A DNA stretch of 64,000 nucleotides from Acholoe squamosa (Eukaryota > Annelida > Polychaeta > Phyllodocida > Polynoidae). How positions within the stretch are numbered: position 1 is the first letter of the stretch; the number at the start of each line of letters is the position of its first letter. Positions 52,725 to 63,036 of the stretch are shown one piece after another. The notes below the pieces were generated by a model that worked only from the letters and a program-made list of their open reading frames with translations, was not told the DNA's origin and searched no databases. The stretch is taken from the NCBI GenBank assembly GCA_949317995.1, contig OX439049.1, forward strand, positions 10,145,395-10,209,394, given 5' to 3'. Both the position numbers and the translations under genes were made by a program.

Positions 52725-53225
52725 ACCGTAATTACCTGCGTATAAGGGAGTGGTCATTATTTATCAACAGGGGGGGGGTGTTGGGTTTTCGCGCGGATGT
52801 GCGAAAATTTTTTACGCCCCCCCCTTGACGGCAGCAAAAAAAATTTGCGCCCCCCCCCCGCGCCAGAGGCGCGGAGAGTTTTCGCGCCCCCTCTTTGATC
52901 TATAGTAGCGCGCGGGCTTTTTTGCTAAAAAGAGGGTAATTTTTTTTAGCCCCCCCTTCAAGAGGGGTCAAAATTTTTTTAGCCCCCCCCCCCCTCGAGA
53001 GGGGTCAGAATTTTTTACGCCCCCCCTCAAACCCACCACCCCCCCCTGTTGATATTAAATGACCACTCCCTAAGGCGCATCTTATATACAAATCTGAGGC
53101 TGTCTAAGACTTATAGCATTAGCCCAAAGTTTCAGAAATAAAGCCCCAGGTGCACCTTATAGTATTACTTTCAACTCAGGGTGCACCTTATATAAGGGAT
53201 GCTTCTTATATGTGGGAAATTACTG
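52725..53225. mobile_element. TA-bounded CGTATAAGG MITE interrupted by a Harbinger-type MITE
   Basis: The left end ACCGTAATTACCTGCGTATAA is cut at 52745 by the GGGAGTGGTC element and continues at 53071 with AAGGCGCATCTTATAT, ending ATGTGGGAAATTACTG then TA. The outer element is therefore the older of the two. Confidence 0.65.
52746..53070. mobile_element. PIF/Harbinger-type MITE, GGGAGTGGTC family (nested)
   Basis: Ends GGGAGTGGTCATTATTTATC and its complement, TAA on both sides (52743-52745, 53071-53073). The interior, with TTTTCGCGC and TCTATAGTAGCGCGCGGGC, closely matches 18860-19142. Confidence 0.78.
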
Positions 53226-53229
53226 TAGG

Positions 53230-54480
53230 TGTTAAATATGATAATTATCAATTTACAGAAATTGTTTCCCCCTATTAAAACTAAAAACCTAACAACCTAA
53301 CTACAGCATAGCAACAGACGAACGTCCGCACCTGCATGCCATGGAGTGCCATTCCAGTTAGCAACTATGTGTTGTTGATTTTTTTTCTCTTTATTTATTT
53401 ACTTTACTATATTTTCCTTACTAGAATTTTGAGCAAATTGCAGATTAGAGATAAGATACGGATCCAATTGAGGCCCCCTACTTTTGACCACTGGTATAAT
53501 TTTCTCTTATGAATACAGGTGACTTCTATGAGTAAATTAGCTGTTCTCCCTACATTTTATCCAGCTAAGAATCACTATATGGTTTGGAAGTTAAAAGGCA
53601 TGATGTCTTCATGAAAACCAGCTTTCTAACTCCCCCAATGTAACCGACTGACAAATTGTATGTCCTGTGTTGATATGTATTGATCATGGCTATAATGTAA
53701 AATCTCCGTTGATAAGATTTATTTGCCAATAAAAAAAAAACTTCAAACTTTCTAGCATTTTCATTGCCCAGACGTTTCGAGCACCACTGCCTTAGCCCAC
53801 ACCATACCCCAACCCCACTGGGAAGGTCCAAGGGACGTTTGGCCTAGGCCTGTTACTTTCTTTCTTTATCCATTCATTGAATAACCCAAAAGTTTTTAGG
53901 TTTTGCACACGAGCAATGTATCCATACACCATATACATATAATATCATTTTGACATATTTCGTTCCATGTTTGTTTTTTTAACTTAGAGATAAAAATGGG
54001 AAAAAAATAGCACAGAAGAACGTTATTCCCATCATTTCAATTTACGTTAGCACAACTCTGAAATAACTAACGCTAGAACTCTAAAATGAAAAAAAAACTG
54101 CGTTTATTCAACTTTAAAAATACGTCTTTGTGCCAAGTGGCTGTTAAAACTGAATTGGCACACCAATTAACGGCACGCCATAGCCAAGTAAGTGTGTGTG
54201 TGCGTGTGTGTGTGTGAATATGAGGTGTGATCATGTGGGTGAGGTGTCAAATAAAATGGATACTCAATGCACTCTATCATGGGTAATCCTTTCTGCATGT
54301 TTTCCTACATACCTTCATAGAGCAGCTCACAAAGAGTAACTCACTATGGACTATGAGCTGCTCACTCCATGCCAGTATACCATAGGGACTGGTTATACTT
54401 TATACCACATCTCAAGTCTACCAAACTGAACCTACACACTCCAGTCCCCCTACTCTCTAAAGTCAACACTAACCTCATCT
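53230..54480. other. Gene-free stretch with a TG microsatellite
   Basis: No coding signal. A (TG)n tract of about 27 bp lies at 54188-54215. Poly-A and poly-T runs are scattered. Confidence 0.45.
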
Positions 54481-54649
54481 CTGTAACAATAGTCTTGCCG
54501 ACCAGTCTACCTCTCAGGAAGGGTTAATATTGACCCTTTATATCCTTGCGTATATCAGAGATTTTGGTGTACATGAAGTAAGATGGTCCCAGAAATTGTG
54601 CTTGGAGGATCGTCCCTGGACGTGTAATATTGAAGAACAGGCTACATGT
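54480..54649 (+). other. Possible non-coding 5' exon of the Ser/Pro-rich gene
   Basis: A good donor GTAAGT follows GGCTACATGTG at 54649. Joined to the acceptor at 56458 it gives an in-frame TGA just before the downstream ATG, which would make this a leader exon and confirm the start at 56481. This rests on splice-site appearance alone; the 5' limit is unknown. Confidence 0.3.
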
Positions 54650-56070
54650 GGTAAGTGTCTTTCTTTATTTCTGATCTACAGAAAGGTAAAAGAGAAATGG
54701 GTACCATGGAGAAATTAACCCATAGGTAAATTGGGTACTAGAGAGAAGGGAATATCATGCAAAGTATTTGTAACTTTGGCTATTTATGATATAATAAGAG
54801 TACAACTGTAAAATAATACATTCCATGTGGTAAAGACTTTTGTTGTTGTTAATATCAAATATATTTTTTCTTGGGACACACAGTGGTGTAAAAGTAAATC
54901 GATAGATACATTTTAGAAAAATAGATATCTTAGTTAACATGATAAGCTGTCGATACCACCTATCCTCGGGGATAGATCCATAAAACTCGATCAAGCTCTC
55001 AGCCTATGTAGATCACTGTCATTGAATCCATGCTTTTAGACTGATTTTACATTTGTAATGTGATAAGGTATTCCCTATTCCTTGGGATTCAGATCTCTCA
55101 TGGGTTCAATTGTCCATGGTTTTCACTTCTCATCAGTAATCCATGGTACTTCAAAGCTAGAAAGTTAAATGTTTTAATGGAGGTCAATTTTTGTCAGAGG
55201 CTGCTATATACATTTTAACAAGAGTACTTTGTCAGCACATCCAAGGAAATGCAGCTGCTCGCCTGCTTAGGTAGAATGGCGGAAGTATTTCCTGAGGATG
55301 TGGAATTATTTGACTTCCACCTTATCAAACGTGTGTTCAGGGAATCAACCCTCAATTTACATGCTGTCTCAATTTACATGCAGCCGCGCACAAACCAACC
55401 AACCCCCATCCCCTGAGGTTCAAAAATGATCACTCCCTAATGACGCTAGTCTGACCAGCAGATGGTTTGTGTACAAAGACCATCAATTAATATTTTATTC
55501 TTTGGCATTATTCCTGACAATATGAAAATCAAATGTTTACAGATTAGATATATTCCTCACATTGTGGCTAAAGATACCAATTTTGGATAAATATATCCCT
55601 GTTCACTCCATTAGCAGTCTATACGAAAAGTTTTTCCTCTTGCAGGCTATTCGGTCCTGGGAATTTTGTCATTTCGGAGGCCCAGATCGATTTTGGCAGG
55701 ACCGACTACCTCCAGATTTTTTCAGAAATATTAAAATGGAAAAAAAAAGAATTATCTTGCTATTTTAATCTATTTACTCTTTAAAATTTAAAATGAAAAT
55801 AACACCTTTTTGTTTTAGGACGTAAAAACCTTAATAATGGTCCGATTTGCAAGCTGTTAAAAACAAAATGTAGCCCATGGCCTGGGCGTACAGTCAGACA
55901 TCCGGTCCAGCAGTCAGACAATCCCGTCGGCCCAGCACCCCCTCCTTTTTGCCAGTAGTTAAGAGTTTAATTGCCTCTTTTTACTCCCAAAATTTAGCCA
56001 AAAATACGTATAAAATAATGAGGAGCGTGCCCCCTCCTTTTCAAAATCCTGGATATGCCACTGCTGTATA
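54650..56070. other. Possible intron, no element recognised
   Basis: A/T-rich sequence without palindromes or tandem repeats apart from a worn GATCACTCCCTAA-type MITE end near 55425-55440. Confidence 0.35.
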
Positions 56071-56072
56071 TA

Positions 56073-56368
56073 CCGTAATTTCCCGCGTATAAGGTGCGTC
56101 TTATACGAGGGGTTTTAATTCTTCCTGGATCCACAAGGGGGACACCAAGAGCTTTATTTTGATATGCTACACTCCCCCCTAACTCAAATAAATAACATAG
56201 GGGGGTTCAGGGGGGGTGGGGGCCCTAGCTACACATAGCTTTTTGAATTTGGAAAATCCATTCAGTAGAACCAAAGTTATGATTTTTTGATTTTTTTGAC
56301 AAAAATATATTCTTCAACTCTAGGTGCGCCTTATACGCGAGGTGCGCCTTATACGCGAGAGATTACGG
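56073..56368. mobile_element. TA-bounded CGTATAAGG MITE
   Basis: Ends CCGTAATTTCCCGCGTATAA-GG and CCTTATACGCGAGAGATTAC-GG are inverted repeats with TA on each side (56071-56072, 56369-56370). It sits about 90 bp upstream of the splice acceptor of the Ser/Pro-rich gene's coding exon. Confidence 0.75.
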
Positions 56369-56480
56369 TATGTCCATGTTTCGCAAGTGGAGCCCTGGCT
56401 TATTCAAGAGTTGTAATGCTCATACAAAATGAACATCTTTTTTTTTTATCTTTTACAGAAGACTACCAAACACTATCATC

Positions 56481-58523
56481 ATGTCGTCCCCAGAGCATGA
56501 AAGCGATTCGTCAACCAACGGTTCACTACACTCGTTCTACAATCTGTGCGGTTCTGCTGAGCACGCGACAGAGTTCAATTCTCCTCGAGGATCAATCTGC
56601 ACAATCTCTGATCAAAGTGGATGTGAGCTGTGCCACTCTTTTAGTACAGGAGTCACATGCCCACATAAGTACTTGCCAATAGGCCCTCCAAGGTCACAGC
56701 CAAAACCTAGAGGTTATCGAAGGAGATCCTCCTTTTCATCGGTTGAGTTGTTAAATAGCCATCAGGAAGCTACAAATTTGGGTTCTTCAGGAACTGAAAG
56801 CCATGTGAATAAAAAGATAACTTCACAAAGAAAATTCAGCGAGAACATTAATGTCTCAAAAAAGGTTTCTCTTTCTGGAGTAATGTTGGCGTGTATCGGC
56901 GCCCCGTTGCCAGAACAGGCACAAGATATTGACGGTAATGATTTCAAGCAGGCGGATCACACTTCTAAATATAATGAGGAAAATCATCTGGATAAAGACA
57001 AACAGAGTATTCTCTTCAGGTTTCTTGAGGAAGATTTTCAGAAAGACATGAATCAGAGCAGCTTGGATGACTCTGGTCACTCAAGTACTATGTCAGCAGA
57101 TGACCGTAGGTTTCCTTACTCCTGTGAACCTTTCGATAAACACCAAGCTTACAGAGTGGACTTTCGCACTAAAAGTGTTCCTCCAGGAACAGTGTCTGAG
57201 GGAGATGGGGGACAGCAGTATATCTGGCATAGAGGCCGCCGGCTGAAGACTATGTCGAAAAAATCATATGAGGAACTTAGCTCACTATGTCCAGACACAG
57301 AACCATCCAGCGACACCAAGTTTCACCTCCCTACCATACCGACAGTTCCAAAACCCAAATTAGAAGCCATGAAACATACCCTAAACAGGCAGAAAGGCAA
57401 CAAAGTTCTGTCTGCACAGAGGCCACCCATGATTGATGTGATATCACCATCGCCTACTCTAATAAATCATACGGTGAAGCCTTCGCAGTCAATTGGCCGC
57501 ATGCTCAGCCAATCGCAGCTATCAGTACGTGCAGTAACACCAGACTTCCTTGGCAGCAGATCCTCAGGGACTAGTTCATCTGGCTCCTTGTCTCCTGCAT
57601 CTCAGCGGTGTTTGTCATCCCGCTCTAATTCCAGTGCCGACAGCAATTCCCCACTTCCTCGTCTAGTCCGAACACCAACATTGAGGAAGAATAATCTTCT
57701 CCCACCAATATACCGTGATTCAGCATCGACTGCTTCCAGTTCACGCACCTCCTCGCCATATGATCTTGTGCCTCTTTTCAGTCCAAGTTCAATTGCAAAT
57801 TCCAACCCTGACCTTGCAGCTCGAGACAATTCACCATCATTTTCCTTTGACTGCAGTGAATATGAATTTGACGGTCAGCCAGAGCAAGGTGCAACAACCC
57901 CTTCCAGTCCTCTCAGTGCTCCAATTACCCATAGGAAACCAGATTTCTCAAAAGTCAGTCCCCAACCTCTGTCACCAACCACAGCACAAATAAGTGCTGC
58001 TCTTCACCCCCTGTCTCCACCCATTTCTAGGGCCACAGGCCACTCAATCAGTCCAATTGAGCCTAAAGTACCTTCATACGATCGACCGAAAAGTAAGAAA
58101 TCGCCTCGCTCCCAAAGGGCTGTCCATTTGCCAGTGTCATCAGAAGTTTCACCCTCTGGAAGTGCACAGTCCTTGGAGAATAATCAATACATGGGTATTG
58201 AGGAGCTGGATAAGACAAGCTCAGTGTCACGTTCAACTAACAGCAGTCTTGATGTGGTGCCACCCGACACAGATGACTACTACATGCCAGTACTTGCATC
58301 AACATTAGCTGCTGAAGGTGGACAATTTCACCTTCCAGAAATCACCAAGAAACAGCAACACAGCAGCTACAAGAAGTCCCATAGCCGTCCTCCAAATCTG
58401 ATCCCAGAAAAAAGTTCGGCTACTGGAGTTCTGACCAATCGCAAAAAGTCATCATCGTCCTCATCCAAACGACAGTCCATGGATGGCATCTCTGTCCAAG
58501 GAAGCTCGTTAAAACTTGAATAA
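56481..58523 (+). CDS. Ser/Pro-rich, largely disordered protein of 680 residues, unrecognised
   Basis: The frame lies in one large exon that starts at 56459 after a strong acceptor (poly-T tract then TTTTACAG) and ends with a stop at 58523. The N-terminus (MSSPEHESDSSTNGS) holds a Cys/His cluster at about residues 41-62 (CTISDQSGCELCHSF then CPH) that could bind metal, a basic RRRSSFSS site at about 80-87 of the kind phosphorylated by basophilic kinases, a WHRGRRLKTMSKKSYEEL segment near 250, then long Ser/Pro stretches with many SP sites (about 320-600), and a Lys/Ser-rich tail ending SSLKLE. No transmembrane segment, signal peptide or named domain is visible. The composition fits a cytoplasmic or nuclear scaffold or signalling protein regulated by phosphorylation, but that is inference. 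The ATG chosen is the first in the exon and fits an upstream in-frame stop if the leader exon at 54.5 kb is real. Confidence 0.75.
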   Translation: MSSPEHESDSSTNGSLHSFYNLCGSAEHATEFNSPRGSICTISDQSGCELCHSFSTGVTCPHKYLPIGPPRSQPKPRGYRRRSSFSSVELLNSHQEATNLGSSGTESHVNKKITSQRKFSENINVSKKVSLSGVMLACIGAPLPEQAQDIDGNDFKQADHTSKYNEENHLDKDKQSILFRFLEEDFQKDMNQSSLDDSGHSSTMSADDRRFPYSCEPFDKHQAYRVDFRTKSVPPGTVSEGDGGQQYIWHRGRRLKTMSKKSYEELSSLCPDTEPSSDTKFHLPTIPTVPKPKLEAMKHTLNRQKGNKVLSAQRPPMIDVISPSPTLINHTVKPSQSIGRMLSQSQLSVRAVTPDFLGSRSSGTSSSGSLSPASQRCLSSRSNSSADSNSPLPRLVRTPTLRKNNLLPPIYRDSASTASSSRTSSPYDLVPLFSPSSIANSNPDLAARDNSPSFSFDCSEYEFDGQPEQGATTPSSPLSAPITHRKPDFSKVSPQPLSPTTAQISAALHPLSPPISRATGHSISPIEPKVPSYDRPKSKKSPRSQRAVHLPVSSEVSPSGSAQSLENNQYMGIEELDKTSSVSRSTNSSLDVVPPDTDDYYMPVLASTLAAEGGQFHLPEITKKQQHSSYKKSHSRPPNLIPEKSSATGVLTNRKKSSSSSSKRQSMDGISVQGSSLKLE

Positions 58524-58902
58524 CAAGACTTGAAACATCATTATGCTTATATAGGCCTCTTCAGTATATCCCAATGTGGGGAGACATGACTTAATCTGGT
58601 ACTGGCAACATAAAGTTATCTTGATGCCAATGACCCTGAGAATAGAGGGAATTATCCCTTAGCACTCTGCAGTGACTCAATGGAGGTGTTTGATTGGTTG
58701 GATCATCATCCTGCTTCTTTACCCCCTATGTAGCAAAGGCAGGTTATTGAAACAAATAGTGCAAAGGTAGGAACTGCATTCCTATTGAAGATGTGTAACC
58801 AATTTTGCTTTGGAAGAAAAGCATTATGTAGATGTCCTTTCTCTACCTCTTTTCGAATCCTTTTTAAATGTACAACAAAGCAGTATGTGAATTTCTAGAA
58901 AA

Positions 58903-58908
58903 TAAATC
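58903..58908 (+). terminator. Poly(A) signal of the Ser/Pro-rich gene
   Basis: AATAAA about 380 bp after the stop codon. Confidence 0.55.
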
Positions 58909-59224
58909 TAGCATCTTCATTCTACACAAACTGTTCTATTTTATGCTCATAGCTCACACCCTGAGTGCAAGAATATCAGGGGTGTGAAATACCAAAACCA
59001 ATTTAGGCTGAAGTGCACTGAACAGTCATGTAAATATTTGTAAATAACATCTTTACATTAAAGCTATTGGATTAGCTTCAAATGGCCAAATATTAACAGT
59101 AGAACACTTTCTTATCTAAAGGGAGGCCAAGAATTACCTTTAGAATTTGTTAATTTGGGATGATGTTATTTTTCTGGTGAGCATGAAAAAGGCTGAAATC
59201 CGCATTTAGGCTGAGATTCCACAC

Positions 59225-59475
59225 CCCTGAACTTATAAGGCGCACCTGGAAACTGTAAATTTGGTCACTTAAATATGAGAACCATAAGCTCCCTGCAGCT
59301 TATAGAATCAGCCTAAAGAAGGGGTGTGGCTTACAGGGGGGTATTTCACACTATCGAACAGTACTAAACCTATAATTTCCAAGCAACAGATGTCATGTGG
59401 CTTGTAGGTCCCCCTGTAAGTAAGGGATGCGGTTTATATGAGGGTGAGGCAGATACCAGAGAAATTACGGTAAAA
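59225..59475. repeat. CGTATAAGC-type MITE, degraded copy
   Basis: AACTTATAAGGCGCACCTGG at the left and GGTTTATATGAGGGTGAGG then AGAAATTACGGTA at the right are worn termini of the TA-bounded family. It lies just past the poly(A) signal. Confidence 0.5.
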
Positions 59476-59600
59476 GCCGCACCTAACACACATCCAGGGA
59501 TGAAAGTCAGCAAGCATGAAAATTCATATGCATAGCTAATTTCAGGGATGAGAATCATCGAGGCCAAAAACCACTGAAATCCTCAATATGAACCCACCTA

Positions 59601-59805
59601 CCGTAAATTCTCTCGTATAAGCCTCACCCTGGTATAAGCCGCACCCTGAGTTTGAGAGGAGGCTATCAGCCACATCTGGGGCTTGAAAATTGACAGTTTA
59701 GTACTGTTGTATGGTGTAAAAACCCCTCATATAAGCCGCACCCTGACTTTGGACCAATCCTATAAGTATAAGCCTGATTTTGATTTGGATAGAGAGAATT
59801 TACGG
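59601..59805. mobile_element. TA-bounded CCGTAAATTCTCTCGTATAAG MITE
   Basis: Ends CCGTAAATTCTCTC and GAGAGAATTTACGG are perfect inverted repeats with TA outside each (59599-59600, 59806-59807). The interior repeats ATAAGCC(G/T)CACCCTG. Confidence 0.72.
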
Positions 59806-59809
59806 TAGA

Positions 59810-60460
59810 TATTGATTTTGTATATGAATGTATACGACTTTGGCACTTGAAAATCCCTGAAATCAGGGAAATCCCTGAAGACTTCCTTCTCTGTAATTTT
59901 GATTTGAGGTTCTGTACCTGGAAGCTCATCGTGTGAATCATTCATGTGCGGAACAAAGTTTGTCGTCCAAAGTTTGACGTCAAGGCTCGTGTTGGTGACA
60001 AATTTACAAACACAGCACAACACCTAGATTTGGTTCTTTGCATGGGGTCTCATTTTTTTTTATTGGAAACACAACACCAACCATTCTGAGGCATGCTTAC
60101 CCAATTTTAATTTTAAGGTTCAGTGTAATTATGGGAACTGGTTGTGTGAGTAAGCTATGTGAGGAACACTTAGCGAGTTATGCAGCTTGACGTCAAGGCT
60201 TTTGTTTGTGAAGAATTTACACTGAACATAGCATGAGGTCTATTTGGTTCTCCGCAGGGATATTAGCAGGTGATAAGTAAAAAAAAAAGGGTCTCAAATC
60301 AGATTTTTCTTTGTGGCACAGTAGGTAAAGAGAAAAAAAGTCTTCACAAAATTTATCTATGCTACACACAACTCACAGCATTAGGCTAGATCTACAGTAT
60401 GAATCCTGTTAAAAGATCATCTAAAATCAGGGTTGCAAGAAAAAAAAAGGGGGGGGGGCT
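59810..60460. other. Gene-free stretch, weak internal duplication
   Basis: TTGACGTCAAGGCT with following ACAAATTTACA / AAGAATTTACAC phrases occurs at about 59975 and 60190, hinting at an old local duplication. Nothing coding was seen. Confidence 0.35.
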
Positions 60461-60464
60461 ATAG

Positions 60465-60930
60465 TGGGAAGGCACCCAGTATAAGCACTTAAAAAAAAAA
60501 GTATAGTTCATTAATTTCAAGTAATCCAGATCCCCGCCGGCCCTTATTTAAGACCAGTGCATACTCAAAACTTAGATTATAGTGTATCATTCATAGATTT
60601 CAATATTTAGCCTCTGCTCTGCCTCGTGGAATCCTGCTGTGAGGCTAACCCATGAAGAAACACTCATTTTGGAACAGGTCTCGTGAACCTCTGACTATAG
60701 AGTGTATCCTAAACTTTCAGTATCCCTCTACCCCCGGCGCTTATTATACAGGCGAGTGCAATAGTCCATTTTGAAATAGACTGCTGTTTTAGTCGTAATT
60801 ATAAAGTTATACAAAATAAAGTTCTTAATCCTGGTTATAAACCTTGAATAAGAGCCGGGCGTATACTGGTATTGAAATTGGAGACATCCACTGAGACTGG
60901 TTTTGAATAAGCGCCAGCTTTTTAACAGCC
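60465..60930. repeat. GCGCTTAT-family fragments
   Basis: Phrases GCCCTTATTTAAGACCAGTG, CCCCCGGCGCTTATTATACA and, inverted, TGAATAAGCGCCAGC are shared with the family at 10.0 and 15.9 kb; the ends are not clear. Confidence 0.45.
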
Positions 60931-61093
60931 CTATGGACAGCAATCATGTGCCTCTCGCTTGCACCACTGATGAAATTTGGACCTTAACGCTATGGGATTT
61001 TTTCATCACTGTGTGAACCAGAGGCAGGTGATTTTAATCAGGCTGCAGCTACATGCAGCTGATTCCCATGAGCTTCTTTTTCAGGTCCAACTA

Positions 61094-61324
61094 CCGTAAT
61101 CTCCCGCATATAAGGCGCCCCCCCCCCAACTCACAGGGGGCTCTTTCGCGTAGAAGGCGCCTCCCCCCCCTGAGGGCAGATTTTTGTCATTTAGTACTGT
61201 TCTATAGTAAAAATACCCCCCCATAAGGCGCACCCCAAACTCAAGGCAATTTACCTCCCGCATATAAGACACAGCAGCATTTTGTTTGGCCTATAAGACG
61301 CGCCTTATACGCGGGAGATTACGG
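61094..61324. mobile_element. TA-bounded CGTATAAGG MITE
   Basis: Ends CCGTAATCTCCCGCATATAA-GG and CCTTATACGCGGGAGATTAC-GG with TA on both sides (61092-61093, 61325-61326). Interior C-runs and AAGGCGC phrases are typical of the family. Confidence 0.75.
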
Positions 61325-61888
61325 TAGGTCCTGAGACCACACTCAGCAATGGCGACCACTCATGGGGAGCCGGTGTGCAGTGATAGTGGAATTAAAATGA
61401 TTTGGGACTAATAGTGAACCAGATAATCATACTCCTAGCTCTAATAGAACAAGAAAGCCGGGAAGGGCTAAGGATATTGTCCCTACACTGTCCGTCAGTG
61501 ACTGACGGCCATCAGTTGGCCGTAAATCGGCGGTTTTGTTGTGTATACAAAGATGAAATCAGGTGCCTGTGGTCCCTTATTCAAGACCAGTGCTTAAACA
61601 TGAAAATACACGATCAGTAAGAAGACCTGGTCTAACATATAAAAGCATGACAAAAAAAAAACAGTGTGAAACTATTAATTTTGTTGTGTACAAGTATTTT
61701 ATTTATTTTCACACCACTGCCTGGGCTTTATACACCCCCAAATTGATTCTCTGTACTTTCATTCACACCTTTTTCACTCAACATATCTATTGATTTCAAG
61801 AATATGTAGCCATAGCAACCACACCTATCGATATATATGTTTGTGGTACACAGGCTAGAACCACAAAAACATATACGGAATACACTTA

Positions 61889-62195
61889 GGCCACACCAAA
61901 AAAAAATAAATTGGTCTACGGATTTTGGTTTTAAAAAAAAATGGTGCGAGCAAGCGATTTTTTTTTTTTTTTTTTTTTTAAGAATTTGTTGGCGTCCAAT
62001 GGATTCCTTGCTAGGAAATTGAGGCGAGCGAACAAATTTTTTTTTAAACTTTGCCAAACATTACAAAGAGAAACCTTGTAGAAACTGAAGCGAGCGAAAT
62101 CCGTAGACAAGATTTTTTTCAAAGAAAAAAAAAATTGTATTTCCGAAAATGTGGAGAGGGCGATCCGTAGACCCACTTATTTTTTTTGTGTGGCC
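61889..62195. mobile_element. TTA-flanked MITE with GGCCACAC ends
   Basis: Inverted ends GGCCACACCAAAAAAAAATA and TATTTTTTTTGTGTGGCC, followed inward by GGTCTACGGAT and ATCCGTAGACC. TTA lies outside both ends (61886-61888 and 62196-62198), again a TWA target as in PIF/Harbinger. The interior holds three GCGAGCGA phrases and a 22-bp T run. Confidence 0.75.
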
Positions 62196-62696
62196 TTAAT
62201 ATCTAGGTAGTTTTTCTAAATCAATTATCGTACTTCCAAGTAACTAGGGCATAGTGCGCATGAAAAATATCAACATATACCTACATTCCTAGTAAACATT
62301 TTGGTATTGATTCTAGTGTTAAATGTGTGCCAAACGCGTCAAATGTGGTAACGTTTTAACCTCTATCCTAGCAAGTAACTCACAAGTGTAGTATTATGTC
62401 AAGATTTTTGGGAGCATACGAAGCCAGTTGGATGGCGCAGTAACGCTGCATTCATGCATCATAATTTGACTAAAAGGGGCATATTGAATCGGTGCATTGC
62501 GCCATCCTTGAAGAGTTCATATTCCGCTATTGTCATACAAATAATAACCAGAAATAATCACTCAGTCACAACATTAAATCAGAGGGGAAAAAATGGTTCG
62601 TATAGATCATTATACTCCTGTGTCACAAGAAATCATTTTATAATTACAGCATATGTATAATATCTACACAAGGGTACAATGTCTCAGATACACCAC

Positions 62697-63036
62697 AATT
62701 CATACATGCAAACCCTGGACGAGAAAAAAACTGAGCTAATAAAAGTGATGAGATTTTTCCTTAGAAGTAAGATAGAATGGTGAAAATTGGAGGGTCTGGG
62801 GGTGTCCCCCAGAACAATTTTGAATTCCAAGAAGCCAAATGGTGCATGCTGGTGCTTTTTATAGATGGCTGATACCCTTATATCCGGAATTTTCTAAGAC
62901 CCCCCCCCCCCCCTATATAAATGGTAAAATGATATCTCATTGGATCTAGATGAATCACAAGAATGACCCTGACAGATCATAGAAAAACAGATAACTGAAA
63001 AAAAAAACTGAGGAGTTTGCATGTATGACAATTATT
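62697..63036. mobile_element. MITE with CATACATGCAAAC inverted ends
   Basis: CATACATGCAAACCC near 62701 is mirrored by GAGTTTGCATGTATG near 63014-63030, about 340 bp apart; an inner GGGGGTGTCCCCC palindrome lies at 62806-62818. No coding frame. Confidence 0.5.

Noticed and set aside
54530-54718. 62-codon frame as a coding first exon of the Ser/Pro-rich gene
   Set aside because: Joining its donor to the 56458 acceptor leads into a different frame from the long protein, so the segment can only be a leader.
56287-56682. 131-codon frame overlapping the start of the Ser/Pro-rich gene
   Set aside because: It runs through transposon sequence and the splice acceptor, and its coding part is an out-of-frame shadow of the 680-residue frame.
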